A DNA stretch of 64,000 nucleotides from a virus. Positions 56,499 to 64,000 of this stretch are shown piece by piece (position 1 is the stretch's first letter; each line of letters starts with the position of its first letter). Location: positions 1-64,000 of IMG/VR virus record IMGVR_UViG_3300037585_001448. One strand, written 5' to 3'. A program made the translations under genes and the position numbers. Under the pieces are notes generated by a model. It ran no database searches. It saw only the letters and a list, made by a program, of their open reading frames with translations, and was not told the origin of the DNA.

Positions 56499-56863
56499 TA
56501 GATGATCCCCGCCTTGTCCAAGTAGTCGGCTGCGAACTTCATCGCCTCGTTGAAGGCTCCGGCGTCTAGCGACCATGCAGGTACGCCGCCGTGGAGGTTG
56601 AGTCCAGCGGTCTGGCACCGGTCCTCGTCCAGCAAGGTTGATGCGTAGTACCGGCTGGCGAACTGGCCGTGGCCGGGGAACGTCGGGTCGCAGTTCGGAC
56701 GGGTGTAGTCGTAGAACTCAACCATCGCGCCGTATGGCTTGCCGTCCGGGTCAACGCTGTCGTTGACCAGACATCCGTCGCGACCGTAGGTCTCTCCCTG
56801 TCGGACGATCTTGACGAGGAACACCTTGCCCTCGTCGTTGGTCACCTTGTGGAACTTGTTCAC
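56498..56863 (-). CDS. Hypothetical protein (121 aa)
   Basis: GTG at 56863 with GGAGAGACA directly upstream. VNKFHKVTNDEGKVFLVKIV, RDGCLVNDSVDPDGKPYGAM, VEFYDYTRPNCDPTFPG, FASRYYASTLLDEDR, ending in a helical DYLDKAGII. Not recognised. Confidence 0.5.
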   Translation of the reverse strand: MNKFHKVTNDEGKVFLVKIVRQGETYGRDGCLVNDSVDPDGKPYGAMVEFYDYTRPNCDPTFPGHGQFASRYYASTLLDEDRCQTAGLNLHGGVPAWSLDAGAFNEAMKFAADYLDKAGII

Positions 56864-56918
56864 TGTCTCTCCTTGTTGGTTGTCGGTTGGAACTCGTGGG
56901 CACCGGGGCAGCAAGCCT

Positions 56919-57374
56919 TCATTCGACGTACTCCCATTCGCCTAGACAATCCTGAATGAACAGGTCGTGGTTGAAGCACTTGGCGCAATCGCAACCCGCC
57001 TCGTACTCCCACTTCCCCTTGAACGGTTCGCCGGTCATGGTGTGCTGGTTGCGCCAACCCTTGACGGGCCGGTCCTTGGGGCGGGTCACCGCTGCCCGCT
57101 CACGGGCGTTGGCCTCTTCCCTCTCGCGCTGCTCCTGCTCCCGCTCTGCGATCAGCGCCTTGTCCTGCCGGTAAGCCGCGGCAACGTCAGCGGGATCGCC
57201 ACCGCCGTGAACCCAACTCATACCGAACTCTGCGTAATCCTCGGCTGCGTGCTGTGCATCCATGTATTCGTCACAGGCCGGGCACCGCTCTGGTCCCATG
57301 TGGACCTCGGTCTGGCTTTCCGAAAACTCTGTGGCCTCCGGTTCCGTCGTGCAGGTTGCGATGTGCTCGCTCAT
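56919..57374 (-). CDS. Cys-rich charged protein (151 aa)
   Basis: ATG at 57374 overlaps the next stop. Has CPACDEY near residue 31, an E/R-rich helix in the middle (LIAEREQEQREREEANARER) and a C-terminal CDCAKCFNHDLFIQDC. Two Cys clusters may bind zinc. Not recognised. Confidence 0.5.
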   Translation of the reverse strand: MSEHIATCTTEPEATEFSESQTEVHMGPERCPACDEYMDAQHAAEDYAEFGMSWVHGGGDPADVAAAYRQDKALIAEREQEQREREEANARERAAVTRPKDRPVKGWRNQHTMTGEPFKGKWEYEAGCDCAKCFNHDLFIQDCLGEWEYVE

Positions 57375-57529
57375 CACTCGGCCTCCTTGATGTCGATGGT
57401 CGCCTTGGCTGCTGCCACCGTTGTCCACCGGGACTCACGGGGGAGCAGGGACAGGTACGGAGCATGAACAGTCACAACGCCATCGTCATCAGTTGTGATC
57501 TCATAGCCCTTGTAGGTGGTGGCGCTCAT
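57374..57529 (-). CDS. Small protein (51 aa)
   Basis: ATG at 57529 after AAGGAGAGACAGTG. MSATTYKGYEITTDDDGVVT, VHAPYLSLLPRESRWTTVAA and AKATIDIKEAE: small beta-alpha protein. Not recognised. Confidence 0.5.
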   Translation of the reverse strand: MSATTYKGYEITTDDDGVVTVHAPYLSLLPRESRWTTVAAAKATIDIKEAE

Positions 57530-57603
57530 CACTGTCTCTCCTTGGTAGCCGGTCTCTGTCATGACCCCAGTGTAGCCTGATGTAGCGCCTTGACGCAACA
57601 TGG

Positions 57604-58002
57604 TCACGCTGCCTTCCTCTTCCGACTGGCGAGGATCTCCCCCACCCGCTCTTCGTGTTCGGACTCCCCGACCCGCCGGGCCACCTTCGCCACCCGATCA
57701 GCCTTGAACACCCGCGTCCCGCAGCCCACCTTGTCCACGCCGTTCTTCGTGTACGGGCCGTAGCACTCCACGAGTTCCCCATCGTGGGGACTCACGATGA
57801 ACCGCCGGAACTTGAACCAGCCCGGCTTGCCGTACACCCGGAACCGTCGTCCCTTCACCAGCGGGAGGGTCGCCCCGTCGTACTGGTCGTGGAACTCCCA
57901 GCCCTCTGCTTCACGCTCGGCCTGCACCTCGGCGTAATGCTGCTGGTTGATCTTGACCCACTTCGCTGCGAGCGGTCGTGGGGCCGCTATCGGTTGTGCC
58001 AT
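57604..58002 (-). CDS. Hypothetical protein, first of the accessory operon (132 aa)
   Basis: ATG at 58002 with AAGGAGAGAC upstream. MAQPIAAPRPLAAKWVKINQ, then beta segments (FRVYGKPGWFKFRRFIVSPH) and LVECYGPYTKNGVDKVGCGT, basic C-terminus. The two cysteines (CYGPY, GCGT) might hold a metal. Not recognised. Confidence 0.5.
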   Translation of the reverse strand: MAQPIAAPRPLAAKWVKINQQHYAEVQAEREAEGWEFHDQYDGATLPLVKGRRFRVYGKPGWFKFRRFIVSPHDGELVECYGPYTKNGVDKVGCGTRVFKADRVAKVARRVGESEHEERVGEILASRKRKAA

Positions 58003-58188
58003 GTCGTCTCTCCTTTTGGCTGGTGACTTCCTTCCACAAACACATTCTAGCATCTTGAAGCACGCTGCATTTTCGGGGTTCACCCCACCAAAACCTGACC
58101 TGCGGTTATGCCCGCGCGCGAAAACTGAACATGCAGGTCACAGCGTTACGAAAAAACTTTCAGAAAGTTTGCGGCTAGACTGGGCTAC
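58003..58188. promoter_or_regulatory. Divergent control region with two inverted repeats
   Basis: Between the minus accessory operon and the plus-strand pair. Contains a perfect 17-base palindrome (AAACTTTC A GAAAGTTT, 58154-58170), a TGACCTGC / GCAGGTCA inverted repeat with 29-base spacing (58096-58103, 58133-58140), and a -10-like TAGACT at 58176-58181 eight bases before the plus-strand ATG. Confidence 0.6.
58154..58170 (+). promoter_or_regulatory. Perfect 17-bp palindrome, candidate operator
   Basis: AAACTTTC, central A, GAAAGTTT. It ends 18 bases before the ATG at 58189 and just upstream of a -10-like hexamer, a typical repressor position. Confidence 0.65.
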
Positions 58189-58446
58189 ATGGCAACTCTG
58201 CTGAGGCCAGACCTCCCCACACCACAACTCTCCCGCGTGTTCGGGCATCTCAAAGACGACGCCCCATACGCCGACCTTGACGACGCCACCCGGACTGCGC
58301 TGGTCGATCGCGCCATGTCCCAAGGGGTTGCCTCGTTGACACCCTCAGAGCGTCAGATGATCGAAGACACCAACACCAACAGGCTCAAGAGGCTTCGACG
58401 CGGTGGGGTCAACTACGACATGCTCACCCAGCAACGAATCGACTAG
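58189..58446 (+). CDS. Small plus-strand protein 1 (85 aa)
   Basis: Not recognised. MATLLRPDLPTPQLSRVFGH, then LDDATRTALVDRAMSQGVAS and a basic C-terminus with LKRLRRGGVNYDMLTQQ. One of only two plus-strand genes in module B and opposite to all neighbours. A -10-like TAGACT precedes it with almost no leader and a palindrome overlaps its promoter, so it is probably transcribed independently, perhaps in the prophage or pre-late state. Possibly an autorepressor or immunity protein. Confidence 0.5.
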   Translation: MATLLRPDLPTPQLSRVFGHLKDDAPYADLDDATRTALVDRAMSQGVASLTPSERQMIEDTNTNRLKRLRRGGVNYDMLTQQRID

Positions 58447-58449
58447 CAG

Positions 58450-58689
58450 ATGGCTACCGACCCGATCACGCTGGACCGGCAAGCAGGACGCCTCGCAGCG
58501 TTTCTTCAACCCCAGCATCGCGGTGCGCTCGCCAAGACGGTTCTCGCCACCCCACCCGGCGACGACATCGCCGAGCCGTACCGGGGATGGTTGGAAGACC
58601 CCACGACCGTTCCTGTGATCGACCTTCTCAAGCCCTCAGAGTTGACGGCAGCCGACGCCGAGTGGATTCACGACGGAACCCGCGACTAG
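58450..58689 (+). CDS. Small plus-strand protein 2 (79 aa)
   Basis: Not recognised. MATDPITLDRQAGRLAAFLQ, GALAKTVLATPPGDDIAEPY, RGWLEDPTTVPVIDLLKPSE; acidic C-terminus. Follows protein 1 by three bases and ends 4 bases over the end of the giant MuF gene, convergent with it. The position next to a toxin-like polyprotein makes it a candidate immunity factor, but this is inference from placement. Confidence 0.5.
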   Translation: MATDPITLDRQAGRLAAFLQPQHRGALAKTVLATPPGDDIAEPYRGWLEDPTTVPVIDLLKPSELTAADAEWIHDGTRD

Positions 58690-61600
58690 CCGACACTGAC
58701 CCCGACGGCGCTGCGATTGAGAATGACGTAGTAGTTGCCGGGGACTTCGGTGGTCGTCACCCCGGTACTAAAGTTGTACCCCGTCAACGTGGGCTTCACT
58801 ACTTCGATGATGTCCACCCCCTGCGACGCCGCATACCTGCCGACATCCGTGTAGAGCAGTTCAACAGTCTCTCCTAGACGCTTGAGTTCGGCCATTGCCT
58901 CCTTCACCGCTGGTTCGCTGAACCACGGATGGTCTGCCCCCGCTATGTCCTTCATACTTTCAACGGGCCAGTTCCTCATGTAGTCAGGGCCGAGGATCGT
59001 GTTGCCACGCTGGATGTCGATGTCGTCATACCTTTGCATCGCTTCCGTGACGCTCAGTGTCGTCTTCTTGATTTCTTCGATCTGGCTGTTGAGCGGTTGG
59101 GCTGCTTGAAGCATTTCTTGTTCTAACGGTTCGTACAGGGCGATCTTGGCGTCAGCCTCAACAACCATTTCAACAACGGTCCCGTGTTCCCAGTCTCCGC
59201 TACCGGTACCGATCCCGAACTTTTTTGTTGCGAAGTCATCAGCGATGTCCTCAACGTCGCTGGCGTAAGTACCGTTGCCGAACAGCCCTTGTCCCACATA
59301 GGTGGTGTCGCCGGGGTCGATGAACTCTTGGACGAACTGATCGACCTCCGCTCGCTCATTGGCACCGAAGCCGCGGTACAGAACTGTGCGCCCCTCTGCT
59401 ATGGCGTCTTCCATTTCCCCAACTGTCAACTGTTGGACGCCCGCGTCAGGCCACTGGGTTTTGATGATCTCCCGCAACGCCGGGTCGTTCGATACCTTTG
59501 GGTCGTTCCAACTGAGCCGGTTGTCGCCCGTCTTCGGCATGGACTCTATGACTTCTTCTACGTTGGCTACTTCGTCAAACCACTTCTCGGGCTTCGTCGC
59601 TTCGACCACACGCCCAACCGGCTGCTGTCCTTCGTTGATGAGCCGAGCGAACTCCTCAAGATCGTCAATCGTTTCCGATAAAGCCGAGGGATCGACAACC
59701 GGTGGTCTACCCGCTGCCCGCTGCCTGATCTCGGTGAGTGTGAAGTCCAACACCTCCGGCGATTCGGCTTGGGTGACGCGAGCCGCACGGATCATGTCGT
59801 TGACTCTCCCAACCTCAGGAAAGTCTAAGAGTTCGTCGGCCATGACAACAGCGTTCCGGTTCAAGAGAAGAACCTGACTGCTGTACGCTTCATCACCAGA
59901 CGAAATAAGCGTGTCAACAACAGCGTCGTAGCCGAGCAACGTCGCGATCGCCCCATCGTCGGCACGCGAAACCTTGACACCCTTGAAGCGGCCTTGCGCC
60001 CCCTGCATTTTGTCATTGACGACCAGCCGGTAGATCGACTGGAACGCCGGGTCGTCTATCGGGTCGCCGGTTTGTTTCGCTAAAGCAACCAGACCGAACG
60101 GGTCGTCACCCGTGTACCCCAACCGGTCCAGCGATGTGCCAACAGTTTCAATACTTGCCGAAGACGGCAGCCTGCCCGAGATATGTCCCGGTAGCACATC
60201 GTCAATCGTCCGGCCCCGGATGTCTCGTAGCGCCGACACCGCAGCGGTGGACGCATCATCTATCGCAAGGTCAGCGGCAACCTCAACGATCTCTTTCGCT
60301 TGGGCACCCATCGCCTGTTCGATAAGAGCAAGGTCGCTGCCCGTGACGGTCTTTGCGTCTGGTTGGAGCGCCGCACGAAGCACACCACCCGCCTCGTCCC
60401 CGCTCCAACCCTTTGAGTACGCCGCCGCCATGTCCATCGCGGTGTCCAACCCATCGCCATCGCCAAGGGTTCGCAAACCAGCCTCCGCGGAGGTCTCGCC
60501 AGCGTTGGAGAAGAAATAGGTACCGTCGCCGTAGTGGCCGGTCCCGGTGTGGAAGTCCCCGGATTGGAGTTCTTCAAGGAACTGGATGTTCTCGTCGCCG
60601 CGCAGCAACTCCAAGCCGCCTGATTCCAACACCTCGTCCAGTTCAGCGTCGGTTACCAGTTCAGGGAGGTCGTCAAACCCTCTGGCCCTGCGAAGATCCT
60701 CCAGTTGCGCCTTGACAGCGATCGTGTTGTCAGGGTCGGTGGGGTCAACTTTGACGCGGTATCTGACCCTTGTCGGGTCAGCGCGCGCATCGTCCAGCGT
60801 CGCCAAACCGCTATCAGTGACCATCCGTTTCGCCTTGTAATAGTCACGGTCGATCATCTCTTCTAACGCTTCGCGGGCTTGGGCCTCCCACGCAACCGCT
60901 ACCTGATCCAAGTTCGCACTCGTACCGAACGGGTCCACGAGATCAACGATGTCTTCAACATCCACGACCGGGCGCACAAAGTCCGGGTTCTTAGCAAGGA
61001 AGTCGTCGTACAGGTCCGGTCGAACAATGCGTTCCGATTCCCCGGCGATCTTCTCGTACACAAGGATCGGCTTTTCGCCCTGCGCGACGTTGTTGTCCCA
61101 CAACCTGATCTCATCGAACAGGTCGTCGGCTGCCGCTTGGGGGAACACTTCCGACACGCCAGCATGGGTGTCGCGTATCACCTGCTCTGGGACACGACGA
61201 CCGCTTCGCGCCCCTCGGGCTGCTGAACGGGCCACCGCTTCTTCGGTTTCGATCGTGACGTACTCGGCTGTCACTCGGGTGGAACTGGCACGGGCCTCAG
61301 CGACCTTCTTCTGCAACTTGGCGTAAGACGAATCGCCGGTACCGTCCAAGACAATGTTGTTGCTGCCGTCCAACGCTTCGCTCATCAACTGCTTGCCCAT
61401 GTACGACGACTCTTCATGCACATACGCCGCAGCGTTCACAGACCAGTCGCCGCGCTGGTCGATGATCTGGACGTATTCGGGAATCATGTCTTTGGCTTCG
61501 TCGGCGTTGACGAGCACATGACGATCAGGTAACACAATCGTGTCGGTGTTTGTGAGGCTGGACTTACCGGACGCCGGGCCACCCCCCATGAACACAACCT

Positions 61601-64000
61601 CGTTGGATTCGGTGTAGCCGCCCTTCGCTAACTCTGCTTCGATATATGGACGGTGAACGCCCTCAACACGCGACTCAATCCACTTGCCGTCCACGGTGTT
61701 GCGGGCCATTGTGTCGATCTCTGGCACAACGTCGTAGTCGGCTTTGCGAAGAAACTTGGCGTAAGCGTCCTCGTCGTAGATTTCCAGCAAGCCATCCTTC
61801 TTGCGGAGGATCAACTGGGGTGGATCAAAGTTCGTGTCCCACAGTTTGATGTCGTCAAAGATGTTCTCGTCCAGAATGTCGGGAAAGATCCGGCTGATAC
61901 TGGAATGGGTGTCTCGCACCACCTGTTCAGGGACGTACCGGCCTGTCCTGCGGCCACGGGCTGCCGCCCGGCGTACCGCCTCTTCGGTATCGACAGTCAC
62001 ATAGTCGGCGATGACGCGCTCACCGCTGCTGTTTGCCCGCGCTGACGACACCTTGCCCCGAAGTTTCTCAATGGACGAATCCCCGGTGCCGTCAAGCATC
62101 GTGTCGCGACCCGACTGAACCGACTCGGCCATGATCTCCTTGGAAAGCATGGATGACTCTTCGTGAACGTAGGCGGCAGCCTTCGTGTTGCTTTCCTTGG
62201 AAAGCACCTTGTATTCGGGAAGGTGTCCCTTGATTTCGTCGGCGTCAACGACGACCATCGTGTCCGGGTCGAAGTCGATCAACTTTTGCCTGATCGCTGT
62301 TCCCTTCCCTGACGCTGGACCGCCACCCATGAAGTGAACGACCTGTTCGCCCGGCTCGGCAACAGGAACGTCGCCGATGATGTCGGCTGCGATGTCCCGG
62401 TGAAGTTGCCTTCGGAGTTCCCAGTATTCGCCGTCGATCTGCGTGTACGCGTCTTCGGTGCCTCCCGGTAAGCGACCCCCGAACCGGTTGTAGAGGTCGT
62501 CGTCTGTTGCCAGCCGGTACGGGTTGGGTTCTTCGGGGAACCACTCAAGGTCCGTGACACGTTTCGGATGAGGGAGGTCGTCGGCGATGTCGGCAGCGGC
62601 CCGAACCAGACGCTTCTTCTCAATGTCGTCGATGCCTATTTGCCGGGACTTCTCGTAGTAGCCCCAAATCTTGTCTTTGACATCAAGGCTGTCTGGGGTG
62701 TGGAACTGGATTTCGATGATTACGCCGTCTGGGCCTCGGAAGTTTGCGTTGATGCCGTTGTACGGGTTCTTGGCGTTGGGTTGACGCCAGTAGTTCTTCG
62801 GTCCCTTGGTGAGTTCGTAGCCTCGGTCACGCAGGTCACGCATCGCTGCGGCGACATCATCGTTGTACCGGGCTTCGTCTATGACCATCGTGTACCGAAC
62901 AGAGTCGCTTACCTCGTCGGCGACCTCGGTTACCGTTCGTAGCCGCTGCGGGAACGCTGCCGTTTCGTCTACGAAGTCGGTGGCGATCTTGCGGGCCAGC
63001 GACGCTTCTTCCTTGACGTTGAACTGGAGGCCGTACAGGTCCGCTCCGATGTCGGACGCGGTGCCCTGCACCTGAGCGGTGATGTTGCCCTGCGCCGCGA
63101 ACGCCTTCTTGTGGATTCGGGTTGCTTCCCGCCACGCCTGCTCGCGTACCGCAGCAGGGATGTCCGGTGGTGCCATGACCTGACCGGGTAGCCCCGTGGA
63201 CGGTGGAACGATCGTGTCGTACACCACGGTCCAAGTGCAACGGCAGTTCGGGTGCGCTGGGGGCAGGTCTCGGGGTTCGACCACCCAGTTGCCGCCCCTT
63301 GGGTACGCAGCGTTGAACGATCCCCCCTCAAAGGCGACGACCTTGCCGTGAAGCGGTTCACAAATCTGGCACACCTCAAACGATGAGGTGATCCACTGAC
63401 GGCCAGCACGCTGCGGGTTGAACATTCCTGCTTCGGCTGCCTGCCGGGCTGCGACCATCTTGCCTTGGTTGGAGGCTTCCATCATCTCGGTGCGGGAGAT
63501 GACACGGGTTCGATGCTCGCGGAGTTTCTTGCCGTACTTGGATGCCTCACGTTCAACGGCTTCCAACGCCTGCTCGGTGGTCTTGCCTGCTGCGACCGCT
63601 TCCGCGAACACGGTGCGGCCCCGGTTCAAGACGGCGTTGTGTTGCGGCAGCGTCAACCCGGCTACCGAAGGAGCGAGTCGTTCACCGAACTCTGCTAGGT
63701 CACCCAGCGACGGTGCCGTCTCCAACACCTCGCCGAGCATGTTCATCATGGCTTGCCTGCCGCCCTTGCCGGTTGTGCCACCGATGATGTCTTGCAGGTT
63801 CGCTCGGGTGTCCTCAGCGATGTTGGTAATCAGCCGGGCTGATTTGTTTTCGGCCCACTGTTTCCCCGCCGGGGTTTTGGTGGAGAACCCGACAGAGAAC
63901 GACGACCCCACAGGTGGCATCAACGTCACCGTCTTCGGGGTTGCTGCCTTCTGGATCTGGTTGATGGCTGTCGGGTCTGGTTTGCGTTCCAGTTGCCCTA
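58686..64000 (-). CDS. Giant MuF polyvalent protein with RelA-like, zeta and ART-like domains (at least 1,770 aa; 5' end beyond window)
   Basis: The frame stays open from 63929 to the window edge, so the true start lies further right; numbering here takes the GTG at 63929 as residue 1. MuF domain about 100-240: SNQGKMVAARQAAEAG, CQICEPLHGKVV and PPAHPNCRCTW. RelA/SpoT-like domain about 300-430: VSDSVRYTMVIDEARY, NGINANFRGPDGV, EIQFHT. Zeta-type kinase 1, about 526-735: Walker A GGGPASGKGT (535-544), DADE (562-565), DGTGDSS. Kinase 2, about 776-985, same order. ART-like domain 1 about 1100-1365 (LLRG, YGDGTYFF, GYDAVV, LLLNRNAV) and ART-like domain 2 about 1510-1747 (LYRG, GNGTYAS, VILNRSAV). 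MuF proteins sit in the head, so it may be injected with DNA. Confidence 0.8.
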   Translation of the reverse strand, partial: GQLERKPDPTAINQIQKAATPKTVTLMPPVGSSFSVGFSTKTPAGKQWAENKSARLITNIAEDTRANLQDIIGGTTGKGGRQAMMNMLGEVLETAPSLGDLAEFGERLAPSVAGLTLPQHNAVLNRGRTVFAEAVAAGKTTEQALEAVEREASKYGKKLREHRTRVISRTEMMEASNQGKMVAARQAAEAGMFNPQRAGRQWITSSFEVCQICEPLHGKVVAFEGGSFNAAYPRGGNWVVEPRDLPPAHPNCRCTWTVVYDTIVPPSTGLPGQVMAPPDIPAAVREQAWREATRIHKKAFAAQGNITAQVQGTASDIGADLYGLQFNVKEEASLARKIATDFVDETAAFPQRLRTVTEVADEVSDSVRYTMVIDEARYNDDVAAAMRDLRDRGYELTKGPKNYWRQPNAKNPYNGINANFRGPDGVIIEIQFHTPDSLDVKDKIWGYYEKSRQIGIDDIEKKRLVRAAADIADDLPHPKRVTDLEWFPEEPNPYRLATDDDLYNRFGGRLPGGTEDAYTQIDGEYWELRRQLHRDIAADIIGDVPVAEPGEQVVHFMGGGPASGKGTAIRQKLIDFDPDTMVVVDADEIKGHLPEYKVLSKESNTKAAAYVHEESSMLSKEIMAESVQSGRDTMLDGTGDSSIEKLRGKVSSARANSSGERVIADYVTVDTEEAVRRAAARGRRTGRYVPEQVVRDTHSSISRIFPDILDENIFDDIKLWDTNFDPPQLILRKKDGLLEIYDEDAYAKFLRKADYDVVPEIDTMARNTVDGKWIESRVEGVHRPYIEAELAKGGYTESNEVVFMGGGPASGKSSLTNTDTIVLPDRHVLVNADEAKDMIPEYVQIIDQRGDWSVNAAAYVHEESSYMGKQLMSEALDGSNNIVLDGTGDSSYAKLQKKVAEARASSTRVTAEYVTIETEEAVARSAARGARSGRRVPEQVIRDTHAGVSEVFPQAAADDLFDEIRLWDNNVAQGEKPILVYEKIAGESERIVRPDLYDDFLAKNPDFVRPVVDVEDIVDLVDPFGTSANLDQVAVAWEAQAREALEEMIDRDYYKAKRMVTDSGLATLDDARADPTRVRYRVKVDPTDPDNTIAVKAQLEDLRRARGFDDLPELVTDAELDEVLESGGLELLRGDENIQFLEELQSGDFHTGTGHYGDGTYFFSNAGETSAEAGLRTLGDGDGLDTAMDMAAAYSKGWSGDEAGGVLRAALQPDAKTVTGSDLALIEQAMGAQAKEIVEVAADLAIDDASTAAVSALRDIRGRTIDDVLPGHISGRLPSSASIETVGTSLDRLGYTGDDPFGLVALAKQTGDPIDDPAFQSIYRLVVNDKMQGAQGRFKGVKVSRADDGAIATLLGYDAVVDTLISSGDEAYSSQVLLLNRNAVVMADELLDFPEVGRVNDMIRAARVTQAESPEVLDFTLTEIRQRAAGRPPVVDPSALSETIDDLEEFARLINEGQQPVGRVVEATKPEKWFDEVANVEEVIESMPKTGDNRLSWNDPKVSNDPALREIIKTQWPDAGVQQLTVGEMEDAIAEGRTVLYRGFGANERAEVDQFVQEFIDPGDTTYVGQGLFGNGTYASDVEDIADDFATKKFGIGTGSGDWEHGTVVEMVVEADAKIALYEPLEQEMLQAAQPLNSQIEEIKKTTLSVTEAMQRYDDIDIQRGNTILGPDYMRNWPVESMKDIAGADHPWFSEPAVKEAMAELKRLGETVELLYTDVGRYAASQGVDIIEVVKPTLTGYNFSTGVTTTEVPGNYYVILNRSAVGVSVG

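Noticed and set aside
1-64000. Direct terminal repeat of a single linear 64-kb genome
   Set aside because: The second copy of the 127-bp block is internal at 37.8 kb and is followed by 26 kb of different sequence, so it is not a terminal repeat of the entire window.
1-64000. Integrated prophage with attachment sites and integrase
   Set aside because: No integrase, excisionase or host flank can be seen. The lifestyle of either phage remains open since module B is incomplete.

Overview
The window is phage DNA of high GC content with no recognisable host genes, rRNA or tRNA. The host is probably a high-GC Gram-positive (actinobacterial) cell. Evidence for that is a gene-product-88 family protein typical of mycobacteriophages, an r1t-type small holin next to an amidase with a peptidoglycan-binding domain, frequent GTG starts, and no spanin or other outer-membrane lysis gene. 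The host assignment is inference.

The window holds two different virion modules. Module A (about 1-37.8 kb) looks like a complete short-tailed (podovirus-like) genome. On the minus strand from 12.3 kb down to 1 lie terminase small and large subunits, portal, scaffold, major capsid protein, head-tail adaptor, a nozzle-like protein and tail-fibre genes. From 37.4 kb down to 24.1 kb, also minus, lie further tip proteins, an 872-aa and a 2,432-aa internal virion protein, an amidase and a holin. Between them, on the plus strand (13.7-23.8 kb), is the early/replication block: many small proteins, a GP88 protein, DUF932, a RecB/Cas4-like nuclease, a DnaB-like helicase, an AEP-type primase, a RusA resolvase, a PD-(D/E)XK-like nuclease and a sigma-region-4-like HTH protein. 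Eight near-identical 13-bp palindromes (TGTACANTGTACA) sit at the starts of transcription units here and nowhere that I saw in module B.

Module B (about 37.9-64 kb, all minus strand except two small genes) is a long-tailed (siphovirus-like) morphogenesis region that runs off the right edge. From right to left it has a giant MuF polyprotein, accessory genes, an XkdF-like protease, scaffold, decoration protein, major capsid, connectors, tail completion proteins, two tube paralogs, a tail chaperone pair with a -1 frameshift site, tape measure, a distal tail protein and tail fibres. Terminase and portal would lie beyond 64 kb.

Bases 1-127 are an exact copy of 37807-37933, and the match breaks at the 128th base. 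The tail-fibre cassettes at 0.2-2.6 kb and 38.0-40.4 kb are homologous. The simplest reading is that module A is a circular genome of about 37.8 kb that the assembler joined to module B through a shared tail-fibre segment of k-mer length. A real recombinant or co-packaged arrangement is not excluded.

The most striking gene is the right-edge MuF protein (at least 1,770 aa). It joins a MuF head-morphogenesis domain to a RelA/SpoT-like domain, two tandem zeta-toxin-like kinases and two ADP-ribosyltransferase-like domains. This is a multi-effector polyvalent protein probably packaged in the capsid. Two small plus-strand genes behind a perfect 17-bp palindrome end convergently against it and are candidate immunity or regulatory genes.
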